In this document: one piece after another, positions 1 through 8,263 of the stretch | Position numbering within the stretch: the first letter of the stretch is position 1 | Layout: each line of letters begins with the position of its first letter | NCBI RefSeq assembly: GCF_004145405.1 | Contig: NZ_SELQ01000007.1 | Location: forward strand, 62,001 to 126,000 | From: Salipiger sp. IMCC34102 | GTDB taxonomy: Bacteria > Pseudomonadota > Alphaproteobacteria > Rhodobacterales > Rhodobacteraceae | Reading direction: 5' to 3' | Length of the DNA stretch: 64,000 nt | Made by a program: the position numbers and the translations under genes | Notes under the pieces: model-generated | What the model saw: the letters and a program-made list of their open reading frames with translations, nothing else | Databases searched by the model: none | What the model was told of the DNA's origin: nothing

Positions 1-535
1 GGGCGCGGTCGATGGGGATGCCGAACTTGTTCTCGGACTTGCCGGTGGCGATCTTGGCATGAGTGCGCGCGTCCACGTCCGGATTTACGCGGATCGTGAT
101 CGGCGCCCGCAGGCCGAGCGAGACGGCGACCTCGGACAGCGCCTCCATCTCGGGCTCGCTCTCGACGTTGAATTGGCGAATGCCCCCCGTCAGGGCCGTG
201 CGCATCTCGCCCTTCGTCTTGCCCACGCCGGAGAAGACGATCCGGTCGCCGGGGATGCCCGCCGCCCGGGCGCGGCAATATTCGCCTTCGGACACCACGT
301 CCATGCCGGCACCCGCATCCCCCAGAAGCTGGATGACCGCCTGGTTCGACAACGCCTTCATCGCGTAGCAAACGAGGTGGTCCATACCCTCCAGAGCCGC
401 ATCGAAAAGCCGGAAATGCCGCAGGAGGGTCGCGCTGGAATAGACGTAGAACGGCGTGCCGACGGCTTGGGCAATATCCCGCAAGGGCACGTCCTCGGCA
501 TGCAACTCGCCGTCGCGGTAGAGAAAATGGTCCAT
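1..535 (-). CDS. lysA: Diaminopimelate decarboxylase, N-terminal part (cut by window edge)
   Basis: PLP-dependent enzyme that decarboxylates meso-diaminopimelate to L-lysine, the last step of lysine synthesis, in the cytoplasm. My translation of the reverse strand from ATG at 533-535 gives a fold-III decarboxylase N-terminus. The motif CYAMKALSNQAV carries the lysine that forms the Schiff base with PLP. It is followed by the GAGMDVVSEGE and VFSGVGKTK segments and by NPDVDARTHAKIATGK, all typical of LysA. About 178 residues are visible; the barrel end and the C-terminal beta domain lie outside the window. A purine-rich stretch precedes the ATG. argH and a lipoprotein lie upstream on the same strand. 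Identification is firm; completeness cannot be judged. Confidence 0.95.
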   Translation of the reverse strand, partial: MDHFLYRDGELHAEDVPLRDIAQAVGTPFYVYSSATLLRHFRLFDAALEGMDHLVCYAMKALSNQAVIQLLGDAGAGMDVVSEGEYCRARAAGIPGDRIVFSGVGKTKGEMRTALTGGIRQFNVESEPEMEALSEVAVSLGLRAPITIRVNPDVDARTHAKIATGKSENKFGIPIDRA

Positions 536-643
536 CGCGCGCCCCCGCCCTTCAGTCAGCGCCCTCTTAGCAAATCCCGGGCGGGGCGCAATGGGACCGC
601 GGGCGGCGTGCCGTCGCGCCCGGAACCACCATGCCGCACCGCG

Positions 644-982
644 TCAGCGGACGGGCCTTGCGCGCAAAAACAGGTAAAGCGGCAACCCGCAGCTCACCCC
701 GATGCAGAAGGTGGCCGGGATCGCGAGCAAGGCTTCCCAGTTGCGCCGCACCGCGACCTCCACCAGGACCCACAGGGTCAGGGTGATCGCCGCGATGGTC
801 AGATCCCAGGTCAGGCCCGTGGTGGCCGCGTTCACGTACCAGGCATCTATCATGCCGCCGAGCGACCAGCCCTCGGTCCGGAACCAGGCGATGAACCAGG
901 CCATCGGATGCACCGCCCCCCAGACCGCCAGCGCGGCCCAAAGCCAACGCAGAGGCGTCATGTCCCGCAGCAGGTGCGTCAT
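644..982 (-). CDS. DUF2834-type small membrane protein
   Basis: A 112-residue integral membrane protein with three predicted hydrophobic segments (about residues 10-30, 58-76 and 85-105) and a conserved-looking HPMAWFIAWF stretch. Composition and size match DUF2834, a bacterial family of unknown function. The start ATG at 982 overlaps the stop of the preceding lipoprotein gene by 4 bases, so the two are probably translationally coupled and co-transcribed with argH. The protein ends with a basic RARPVR tail, suggesting a cytoplasmic C-terminus. No catalytic motif is visible and I assign no function. Confidence 0.75.
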   Translation of the reverse strand: MTHLLRDMTPLRWLWAALAVWGAVHPMAWFIAWFRTEGWSLGGMIDAWYVNAATTGLTWDLTIAAITLTLWVLVEVAVRRNWEALLAIPATFCIGVSCGLPLYLFLRARPVR

Positions 983-1203
983 CGCCCGATGCTCAACGGG
1001 ATGCCCGCAGCACCCAGCCGCAGGCCGCCGGGTCCGATCGCCACGCGCCCCACCCCGTCCGAGACGCTGACCGCGGGCGACACGCCCCCCGCCCCTACGC
1101 CGATGCTGGGAGCGACCACGGGCGTCCGCGCCTGCGGATCGCCCTGCACGCCGCAGGCGCTCAGCAGCGCCAGCGCCAGTGTCAGGCCAAATGCTCTTTC
1201 CAT
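979..1203 (-). CDS. Small lipoprotein downstream of argH
   Basis: A 74-residue secreted protein. A short N-terminus (MERAFG) leads into a hydrophobic stretch ending in the lipobox LLSAC, with the lipidated cysteine at about residue 17. The mature part is Gly/Val/Ser-rich ([18 protein letters not shown]) with no known domain. The start at 1203 lies inside the last codons of argH (22-base overlap) and the stop overlaps the DUF2834 gene, so it belongs to an argH operon. A short lipoprotein at this place beside argH/lysA looks like the small LPS/outer-membrane-associated lipoproteins seen near lysA in other proteobacteria, but similarity cannot be established by eye. Confidence 0.7.
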   Translation of the reverse strand: MERAFGLTLALALLSACGVQGDPQARTPVVAPSIGVGAGGVSPAVSVSDGVGRVAIGPGGLRLGAAGIPLSIGR

Positions 1204-2570
1204 GCCGCGATCGCCTCCCTCACCCGGACCGGAGCGGTGCCCCCGAAGCTCGTGCGGGAGGCCACCGAATTCTCGACCCCCAGCACGTCGAAGACGTCCT
1301 GACGAATACCATCGTGCACCGACTGCATCTGCGCAAGGCTCAGGTCGGGCAGGTCGCAGCCCTCGCTTTCAGCCATCGCGACCAGGGAGCCCGTCACGTG
1401 GTGCGCCTCGCGGAACGGCAAGCCCAGCTCTCGCACCAGCCAGTCGGCCAGGTCCGTCGCCGTCGAAAAGCCGGTCGCGGCGGCCGCCCGCAGCGCCTCG
1501 CGGTTGGCGGTCATGTCACCCACCATGCCCGCCATCGCGGCCAGGCTCAGCATCAGGTTGTCCGCGGCGTCGAAGACCTGCTCCTTGTCTTCCTGCATGT
1601 CCTTGGAATAGGCCAGCGGCAGACCCTTCATGACCGTCACCAGCGCCACGTTCGCCCCGAAGATCCGCCCGATCTTGGCGCGCAGCAGCTCTGCCGCGTC
1701 GGGGTTGCGCTTTTGCGGCATGATGCTGGATCCCGTCGACCATTTGTCCGACATCTTCACGAAGCGGAACTGGGCCGAGGACCAGATCACCAGCTCCTCC
1801 GCCAGCCGGCTCAGGTGCAGCGCGCAGATGGTTGCCGCGCCAAGGAACTCCAGCGCGAAATCCCGGTCCGACACCGCATCGAGGCTGTTGGCCATCGGCC
1901 CGTCGAAGCCCAGCGCCTCTGCCGTCATATGCCGGTCGATCGGGAAGGACGTCCCCGCCAGCGCCGCTGCCCCCAGGGGCGAGAGGTTCATCCGGCGGCG
2001 CGCGTCCGCGAACCGCGCGCGGTCCCGGCCCAGCATCTCGACGTAGGCCAGCATGTGGTGGCCCCAGGTCACGGGCTGCGCCACCTGAAGGTGCGTGAAC
2101 CCCGGCATGACCCAGTCCGCCCCGGCCTCCGCCTGGCCCAGCAACGCTTGCTGCACCGCCTTCAGCGCGGCATCCGCGGCGTCGCACTGGTCGCGCACCC
2201 AAAGCCTGAAATCGACCGCCACCTGGTCGTTGCGCGACCGCGCCGTGTGCAGACGCCCCGCGGCCTCGCCCAGGATCTCCTTCAGGCGGGCCTCCACGTT
2301 CATGTGGATGTCCTCGAGCGCCGCGGAAAACCGGAAATCCCCGCCCTCGATCTCTGACAGAACCGTGAGAAGGCCTTCCCGGATCGCCTCGGCATCGTTA
2401 TCAGAGATGATGCCGGTCGCGGCCAGCATCGCCGCATGGGCGCGGCTGCCTTCGATGTCCTGCGGGGCAAGACGGCGGTCGTAGTCGATCGAGGCGTTGA
2501 TCGCCTCCATGATCGCGTCGGGGCCGGCGGCGAAACGGCCGCCCCACATGGTGTTGGCGTGGTCGGTCAT
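1182..2570 (-). CDS. argH: Argininosuccinate lyase
   Basis: Cleaves argininosuccinate to arginine and fumarate, the last step of arginine synthesis. The 462-residue length is normal for this homotetramer. It begins [18 protein letters not shown], and the WGGRF motif is typical of ArgH N-termini. The fumarase/aspartase-superfamily signature [12 protein letters not shown] is present at about residues 279-290, with catalytic-loop context. The open frame extends 32 codons further upstream, but that extension overlaps the divergent thioredoxin gene and is not family-like, so I use ATG 2568-2570. Only 17 bases separate this start from the divergent tlpA-like start. Confidence 0.96.
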   Translation of the reverse strand: MTDHANTMWGGRFAAGPDAIMEAINASIDYDRRLAPQDIEGSRAHAAMLAATGIISDNDAEAIREGLLTVLSEIEGGDFRFSAALEDIHMNVEARLKEILGEAAGRLHTARSRNDQVAVDFRLWVRDQCDAADAALKAVQQALLGQAEAGADWVMPGFTHLQVAQPVTWGHHMLAYVEMLGRDRARFADARRRMNLSPLGAAALAGTSFPIDRHMTAEALGFDGPMANSLDAVSDRDFALEFLGAATICALHLSRLAEELVIWSSAQFRFVKMSDKWSTGSSIMPQKRNPDAAELLRAKIGRIFGANVALVTVMKGLPLAYSKDMQEDKEQVFDAADNLMLSLAAMAGMVGDMTANREALRAAAATGFSTATDLADWLVRELGLPFREAHHVTGSLVAMAESEGCDLPDLSLAQMQSVHDGIRQDVFDVLGVENSVASRTSFGGTAPVRVREAIAAWKEHLA

Positions 2571-2587
2571 GGCGGAAGGGACCCAGG

Positions 2588-3175
2588 TTGGCGTTGCGGA
2601 AATCACGGTTGATCTACATGGGCGCTGCCGCGCTTGCAATCGCGCTGGCGGCGCTGACCCTGTCACCGGGCGGCCAGGCGGCCGAACCGGTCGACACCGC
2701 GGACCTGCAGGCGCTCGCGACCGGTGACATGCGCAAGCTCACCTGGTCGGACGGCGCCGAGGTTCCGGCCATAACCTTCCAGACCGAGGACGGAACCGAG
2801 GTTACTCTGGCAGATTACGCCGGCACGCCGGTGGTGCTGAACTTCTGGGCCACCTGGTGCGCGCCCTGCCGGGTGGAGATGCCGCACCTCGCCCAATTGC
2901 AGGATGACCTTGGCGATACCGCCACCGTCCTCACCGTCGCCACGGGCCGCAACGATTCCGCCGCGATGGACCGCTTCTTTCAGGAGATCGGCGTCACCAA
3001 CCTGCCCAAGGCCCGCGATCCCGACCAGAGCATGGCCCGCAGCCTCGGCGTTCTGGGCCTGCCCGCCACCTTGCTGATCGACCCCGAAGGACGCGAGGTC
3101 GCGCGCCTGCTGGGCGAGGCCGATTGGTCCTCGGACAGCGCCCGCGCCATCGTCACCGCCTTGGCCGACGGTTGA
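2588..3175 (+). CDS. TlpA-family thiol:disulfide oxidoreductase
   Basis: Periplasmic or membrane-anchored thioredoxin-like protein of 195 residues that probably keeps exported cysteines reduced (TlpA/ResA/CcmG type). It has an N-terminal hydrophobic segment (about residues 8-32) and a thioredoxin fold with the active site FWATWCAPC near residues 94-102, followed by the cis-proline region [12 protein letters not shown]. The frame opens with TTG at 2588. The first ATG (2618) would remove the basic residues RKSR that precede the hydrophobic segment, so the TTG start gives a better signal anchor. It is divergent from argH with a 17-base gap. A DsbD-like domain protein lies downstream, suggesting a local redox theme. 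Confidence 0.88.
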   Translation: MALRKSRLIYMGAAALAIALAALTLSPGGQAAEPVDTADLQALATGDMRKLTWSDGAEVPAITFQTEDGTEVTLADYAGTPVVLNFWATWCAPCRVEMPHLAQLQDDLGDTATVLTVATGRNDSAAMDRFFQEIGVTNLPKARDPDQSMARSLGVLGLPATLLIDPEGREVARLLGEADWSSDSARAIVTALADG

Positions 3176-3264
3176 GGCATCCAGCGCCCCTCCGTTCTGA
3201 AAGCATCCCCCCGGCAAGACGTCCCGCAGGCTCCTCCCCCAAGCCGCGGCGCTGGGACTGCGCC

Positions 3265-3825
3265 TCAGGCGCGGCCCGCCTCCGCCGACAGCAGCAGGGG
3301 ATTTATGCCCAGCCGGGCCAAGGCGCCCGACCACATCGCCCGCGCCTCGCCGAAGACCAGCGCGGGATCGGCGTCGCCCACCAGCCAGCCGTTGGCGGCG
3401 ATCTCGCGCTCCAGCTGTCCCTCCGCCCAGCCCGCATAGCCCAGCGTCAGGACGCAGGATGCGGGCCCTGCCCCCTCGCCCAGCGCCTCCAGCACGTCGC
3501 GGGTCGCGGTCAGGCAAAACCCGGGCGCGATCCGCGCGGTACTTTGGGCAGAGGTGTAATCGTCCCCGTGCAACACGAACCCGCGCTGGCGCTCCACCGG
3601 GCCGCCGAAGCGCACGGCCACGTCGCGCGGGGCGCCGGGCGTGATCTCCATCTGTTCGAGCACGGCCGCGAAGTTCACCCCGTCCAGAGGCTTGTTCACG
3701 ATCAGCCCCATCGCGCCGTCGTCGGAATGTTCGCACAGGAACACGACCGAACGTGCGAATCGCGGATCGTCCATGTCGGGCATGGCGATCAGAAGGCGGC
3801 CTGTGAGGGAAAGCGTATCGGACAT
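3265..3825 (-). CDS. yqgE: YqgE/AlgH family protein (UPF0301, DUF179)
   Basis: A 186-residue soluble protein of the widespread YqgE/AlgH family, whose biochemical role is not settled. Diagnostic segments are LTGRLLIAMPDM at the N-terminus, SVVFLCEHSDDGAMGLIVN, the FGGPVERQRGFVLH stretch, and LGYAGWAEGQLEREIAANGW. All match the family order and length. It is convergent with the TlpA-type gene upstream (89-base gap) and divergent from the DsbD-like protein, a neighbourhood I would expect in roseobacters. Identification of the family is strong; function is unknown. Confidence 0.93.
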   Translation of the reverse strand: MSDTLSLTGRLLIAMPDMDDPRFARSVVFLCEHSDDGAMGLIVNKPLDGVNFAAVLEQMEITPGAPRDVAVRFGGPVERQRGFVLHGDDYTSAQSTARIAPGFCLTATRDVLEALGEGAGPASCVLTLGYAGWAEGQLEREIAANGWLVGDADPALVFGEARAMWSGALARLGINPLLLSAEAGRA

Positions 3826-3930
3826 GCGCGGATCATGCGCGCAGCGGCGGTGCGGTGCAACCGGTCACGTCCCTGCGAGATCGCGCGCGCCCTCTTCCCC
3901 ACAGCACCCGGATACGGCACGAGGAACGCC

Positions 3931-4680
3931 ATGAAGTACCTGTCGATCCTCTTCGCCCTGCTCGTCACCAGCGCCGTCTCCGCCCAGACGGTCGAGACGC
4001 GGCTGACGATCCTGCCCGGCTACCAGACCGCGGAGGGCACCCGCATGGCGGCCTTGCGGCTCGACCTGCCGCCGGGGTGGAAAACCTACTGGCGTGCCCC
4101 GGGCGACGCCGGGATCCCGCCGCTGATCACCGTGGAGGGGGCACCCGGCGCCCGAATTCATTGGCCGACGCCGCGTGCGTTCGACCAGAACGGCATGCGC
4201 TCGATCGGCTATGCCGAGCGTTTGACCCTTCCGGTCGAACTGCCCGCGGGCACGACACGACTTTCGGGCACCATGGACATCGGCATCTGCCACGACGTCT
4301 GCGTCCCGGTGGAACTGCCGTTCGCGGCGGACCTCGGCGCGCCCGGCCCGCCGGATCCGGCGATCCTGGGGGCGCTTCTCGACCAGCCGCAGCCCCGTGG
4401 CACCGCCGTTTGCGAGGTCGCCTCCGACACTGACGGTTTGCGCCTGACCGCGACCTTGCAAACCCCCTCGACCGGCGCGCCCGAGGCGCTCGTCATCGAG
4501 ACCGCCGATCCTGCCATCTGGGTCTCGGAGCCGCAGATCGACCGGACCGGAGATCGCCTGGTCGCCACCGCCAGGCTGAAGCGCGGCGCCGATGCCTTCG
4601 CGCTGGATCGCAGCGGCCTGCGGTTCACCCTTCTGGGACGCGACCGCGCGACCGAGATCATCGGCTGCACCGGCACCTGA
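3931..4680 (+). CDS. Stand-alone DsbD alpha-domain-like periplasmic protein
   Basis: A 249-residue exported protein. The signal peptide is clear (MKYLSILFALLVTSAVSAQ). The mature part resembles the N-terminal immunoglobulin-like alpha domain of DsbD/ScsB: the LPPGWKTYWRAPGDAGIPP stretch and the two-cysteine motif GICHDVCVPVE, which in DsbD forms the redox-active pair that passes electrons to periplasmic thioredoxins. No transmembrane beta domain and no thioredoxin gamma domain are present. The start ATG 3931 has GAGGA five bases upstream; the long upstream open frame is an artefact of GC-rich sequence. It may receive electrons from an unlinked CcdA/DsbD-like protein (inference). Confidence 0.82.
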   Translation: MKYLSILFALLVTSAVSAQTVETRLTILPGYQTAEGTRMAALRLDLPPGWKTYWRAPGDAGIPPLITVEGAPGARIHWPTPRAFDQNGMRSIGYAERLTLPVELPAGTTRLSGTMDIGICHDVCVPVELPFAADLGAPGPPDPAILGALLDQPQPRGTAVCEVASDTDGLRLTATLQTPSTGAPEALVIETADPAIWVSEPQIDRTGDRLVATARLKRGADAFALDRSGLRFTLLGRDRATEIIGCTGT

Positions 4681-4786
4681 GGCCCGCCTTCTCCACGCAC
4701 GAGAGGCGGTCCCCTTCGATCAAGACTCGCGCCCCCGGCGCCCAGCGTCATCGCAACGCCCTTCGGGCCGCGACGCGCCGCCCCCC

Positions 4787-4836
4787 TGCTTCTTCTAGCC
4801 CAAAAATACCTGTCCCGCCGGCGAGGCGTCTTGCAG
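4787..4836 (-). repeat. Interspersed GC-rich palindromic repeat, family 1, copy 1
   Basis: Read on the minus strand this holds the imperfect palindrome GCCTCGCCGGCGGGAC followed by a TATTTTTGGGC tract and a GAAGAAGC end. Four related copies occur in this window (16121-16167, 34980-35027, 45965-46006, 58470-58515). Here it follows the RND permease gene in the transcription direction, so it could also act as its terminator (hairpin plus U-rich tract). The rest of the 208-base gap 4681-4888 shows no gene. Confidence 0.8.
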
Positions 4837-4888
4837 GTTCCGCCCGGACCACCGCCGCCGCGATGCGCACCGCAGCCGCGCGCCCCGC

Positions 4889-7800
4889 TCAGCCGGCCGT
4901 GCGCGACCCTCTGCGCAACCCGAATCCCACCAGCGCCACGGCATAGATCGCGACCAGCCCCGCCCCCGACAGCGCAAGGAACGCCGCAAGGGCCGGCCAT
5001 ACGCCCGAGAGGATCGGCGCCAGATCCGCGACGAACGGCCAGGCCGCGCCGGTGATCAGGACCGGGACGAGCGTGGCGGCGAAGGCGGCCAGGACCCAGG
5101 CCGCCCCGATCCGCGCGGGGCGTGCCATGCCGGAATGACGCGCGCGCAGCCCCCGGCGGGCCGCGGTGACCTGGCGCGCGACATCCGCCTGCATCGCCAT
5201 CAGCGATGGCACGACGACCAGCACCAGCACCATCCCGAACCCAAGCCCGTAGACCAGCGTCACCACAGTCGGCTTGAGAAACTCGGCCTGCGTCGACCCT
5301 TCGTAAAGCAACGGTGCCAGGCCCAGCACGGTTGTCAGCGTGGTCAGCAGCACGGGCCGCAGGCGATTCACCGCGCCATCGATGATCGCAGGCACGAGGC
5401 CGCGGTCCCGCGCGAATTCGTCGACGGTCGTCACCAGCACGATGGAATCATTGATGATGATCCCCACCATCCCGATCATGCCGATCACGGTGAACAGGCT
5501 CATCGGAATGTCCCAGGCCCAGTGGCCGTAGATCGTGCCCACCAGGCCGAACGGCACGATCGCCATCACCACGAGCGGCCGGGTCCAGCTTCCGAAGATC
5601 CAGGCAAGGCTCAGGTAGATCCCCGCCAGCACCATGATGAGCGCATTGCGCGCATCGGTCAGGAACGCGTCCTCCTGCTCGCTCAACCCCGAAAGCTGCG
5701 TCTGCACGCCGAACCGCTCCTGGATCCGGGGCAGGATCGTGTCGTTGATGGTTTCCTTCACCGCCGTCGCGCGGGCGGCGTCCTCGTCGGCGAGATCGCC
5801 GATCACGCTCAGAAGCGGAACCCCGTTCTCGCGCTGGACGGTCGAGAATCCGGTGCGGCTCGTGACCGAGACCACGTCGGCCAGCGGCACGTAGACGCCC
5901 GCTTCCGTGCGGACCTGCGTCCGGTCGAGGAAATCCGCCGACAGCTCGTCCTCGGGCAGTTCCACCCGGATCGTGGCAGAGCGCACGCCATCGGGAAAAC
6001 TCGCCGCCTCGATCCCGCCCAGCCGGTTGCGCAGGGTGCGGCCCAGCGTGTCGATGTTCAGCCCCAGCGCCTGACCCTGCGGCGTCAATTCCAGCGAGAG
6101 CTCCTCCTTGTCGTAAGCCAGCGTATCCTCCAGCCCGCTGACCTCGGGGAACTGTGCAAGCTCCGTCTTCAGCGCCTCGGCCGCGGATTTCAGCGTGACC
6201 GCGTCTGCGCCGAAGATCTGGATGTCGAGCCCGTCGCCCCCCGGCCCGCCGCCCCAACGCCGGAAGCTGACCGTCTCGGCCAGGGGGTGCTGGACGTAGG
6301 TTTCCTGCAGGCGAGAGACGAAGTCGGACGAACTGAAGGGCCGGCTGTCCGCATCCGTCAGGCTGATGCTGACGGCGCCCAGCTGGTCGGGCTCCTTCTG
6401 GTCGGCCCCCGCGATGCCCCGCCCTGCGGAACCGCCGATCTCCGCGATCACGTAGGTAACGGGATTGGCCCCGGTCTCTTCTTCGAAGGAAGCGGCGGTG
6501 GCCTCCACCGCGCGCTGCATCTCGCGCAGCATCTCGACCGTGTCGCTGCGGGTGGCGGCGGGCAGCATCGCGAAGTTGCCCGTGACCTCTCCCTGCTCGG
6601 GCTGCGAGAAGAAGCGCCACTGCACGTCCCCGCTGATAAAGAGCGCGATCTGGCTGCCCAGGATAGCCACGACGCCCGCGAAGACGGGATAGCGCGCGCG
6701 GATGATCAGCGCCATGAGCGGGCGGAAGATCCGGTCGCTGAACCAGGAGAACCCGCGGTTCACCGCCCGGCTGGGCGCGTCGTACCAGGCCTGGCCGGAG
6801 GATGGCCCGATGGAATGGCTCAGGTGGTGCGGCAGGATCAGGAAACATTCCGCCAGCGAGGCGATGAGCACCACGATCACCGTGAACGGGATGTCCGCGA
6901 TCAGATCCCCGAAGCGTCCGCCCACCGCCACCAAGCCGAAGAAGGCGATCACCGTCGTCAACGTGGCCGAGAAGACGGGGCTGAACATGCGTTTCGCGGC
7001 GTTCTCGGCGGCGACCTTGGGCGGCTCGCCCAGTTCGCGGGCACGGTAGTCGGCGTGTTCGCCCACCACGATGGCGTCGTCCACCACGATGCCCAGCGTC
7101 AGAATGAGCGCGAAGAGCGAGATCATGTTGATCGTGACACCGGTCAGGTACATCAGGAAGATCGCCGCGAGCATCGCCGCGGGGATCCCCATCGCGACCC
7201 AGAAGGCGGTGCGCGCATTGAGGAAGACGAAAAGCAGCAGCACCACGAGACCGAGCCCCATCAGCCCGTTCTCGAACAGAAGGTCCAGCCGGCCTGTGAT
7301 CTGGTCGGCCCGGGTGTTGATCAGGTCGATCGTGGTGCCGGCGGGCAAAATCGCCTGCAACTCGGCCGCGACCTCCTCGACCGCGCGCTGCAGGCCGATG
7401 GCGTCGCCGTCGGCACTGCGCGTCACGCTGATCTGCACCGCCGGGTTGTCGCCCACGAAGTAGGCGCGACTGCGGTCGGCCCCTTCGACCCGCACCTGGG
7501 CCACGTCGCCCACGGTCAGGGTCGACCCGTCGGGTTCGGCGCGCAGGGCGATGGCCTCGATCTCTTCCGCCGAGCGCTTGGCCACACCGGTGCGCAGCCG
7601 CGCGGCGCCGGAGACATCGCCCGCGGGACTGCCGGTCGCCTCTTCGCCGAGGCGGGCGGCGATGTCCGACAGGCCTATGTCGTGCTCGATCAGGCTGATC
7701 TGCGGCACCTCGACGATCGTGGAGGGGGCGGCGATCCCCTCGACGCTGGCCTGCGTCACACCGGCCTCGAAAAGGCGTACGACCATCTCGTCGGCGAAGC

Positions 7801-8263
7801 GGCCCAGTTGCGCGACGCTGACGGGCCCCGTCAGCACCACGTCGGTCACCCGGTCCGACCAGCCGCCGCGCCGCACGTTGGGTTCCTCGGCATTCTCGGG
7901 CAGGCCGGACACGCCGTCGATGGCCAGTTGCACGTCCTCCGCCGCCCGGTCGATATCGGTGCCCGGCGCGAAGTCGAGACGGATCCGGGCGGAACCTTCC
8001 GAGGAGGTCGACTGGCTGTCCGTCACCCCCTCGACCGCCAGCAGCGCGGGGCCCAGGATCTGGACGATGCCTTCGTCGACAGACTCCGCCCCGGCACCGT
8101 CCCAGGCGACGCTGACGGTCATGCCGTCCACGACCACGTCGGGGAAATACTGCGCGCGCATGTTAGGCCAGGCGAAGACGCCGGCGGCCAGCATCAGGAC
8201 GAGAAGCAAATTCGCGATGGTGCGGTGACGCACGAAATAGGACAGAAGACCGCCCGCGTTCAT
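4889..8263 (-). CDS. RND efflux transporter, inner-membrane permease
   Basis: Proton-driven AcrB/HAE1-like pump of 1124 residues, expelling hydrophobic compounds or drugs through a tripartite complex. The N-terminal helix (RHRTIANLLLVLMLAAG) is followed by a large periplasmic loop and a helix cluster containing LTLGIVVDDAIVVGEH. The paired aspartates of that stretch are the proton-relay residues of helix IV. The second half repeats the layout with GMIGMVGIIINDSIVL. The C-terminal stretch has extra hydrophobic segments (PVLITGAAWPFVADL and onward), about 60-80 residues longer than AcrB. The start overlaps the adaptor stop by 4 bases (ATGA), so the two are coupled. No outer-membrane factor gene is adjacent. 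Substrate unknown. Confidence 0.93.
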   Translation of the reverse strand: MNAGGLLSYFVRHRTIANLLLVLMLAAGVFAWPNMRAQYFPDVVVDGMTVSVAWDGAGAESVDEGIVQILGPALLAVEGVTDSQSTSSEGSARIRLDFAPGTDIDRAAEDVQLAIDGVSGLPENAEEPNVRRGGWSDRVTDVVLTGPVSVAQLGRFADEMVVRLFEAGVTQASVEGIAAPSTIVEVPQISLIEHDIGLSDIAARLGEEATGSPAGDVSGAARLRTGVAKRSAEEIEAIALRAEPDGSTLTVGDVAQVRVEGADRSRAYFVGDNPAVQISVTRSADGDAIGLQRAVEEVAAELQAILPAGTTIDLINTRADQITGRLDLLFENGLMGLGLVVLLLFVFLNARTAFWVAMGIPAAMLAAIFLMYLTGVTINMISLFALILTLGIVVDDAIVVGEHADYRARELGEPPKVAAENAAKRMFSPVFSATLTTVIAFFGLVAVGGRFGDLIADIPFTVIVVLIASLAECFLILPHHLSHSIGPSSGQAWYDAPSRAVNRGFSWFSDRIFRPLMALIIRARYPVFAGVVAILGSQIALFISGDVQWRFFSQPEQGEVTGNFAMLPAATRSDTVEMLREMQRAVEATAASFEEETGANPVTYVIAEIGGSAGRGIAGADQKEPDQLGAVSISLTDADSRPFSSSDFVSRLQETYVQHPLAETVSFRRWGGGPGGDGLDIQIFGADAVTLKSAAEALKTELAQFPEVSGLEDTLAYDKEELSLELTPQGQALGLNIDTLGRTLRNRLGGIEAASFPDGVRSATIRVELPEDELSADFLDRTQVRTEAGVYVPLADVVSVTSRTGFSTVQRENGVPLLSVIGDLADEDAARATAVKETINDTILPRIQERFGVQTQLSGLSEQEDAFLTDARNALIMVLAGIYLSLAWIFGSWTRPLVVMAIVPFGLVGTIYGHWAWDIPMSLFTVIGMIGMVGIIINDSIVLVTTVDEFARDRGLVPAIIDGAVNRLRPVLLTTLTTVLGLAPLLYEGSTQAEFLKPTVVTLVYGLGFGMVLVLVVVPSLMAMQADVARQVTAARRGLRARHSGMARPARIGAAWVLAAFAATLVPVLITGAAWPFVADLAPILSGVWPALAAFLALSGAGLVAIYAVALVGFGLRRGSRTAG

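Noticed and set aside
4681-4786. Small coding frame (68 residues) between the DsbD-like and RND genes
   Set aside because: Arg/Pro/Ser-rich shadow without start signals; it overlaps the repeat edge.
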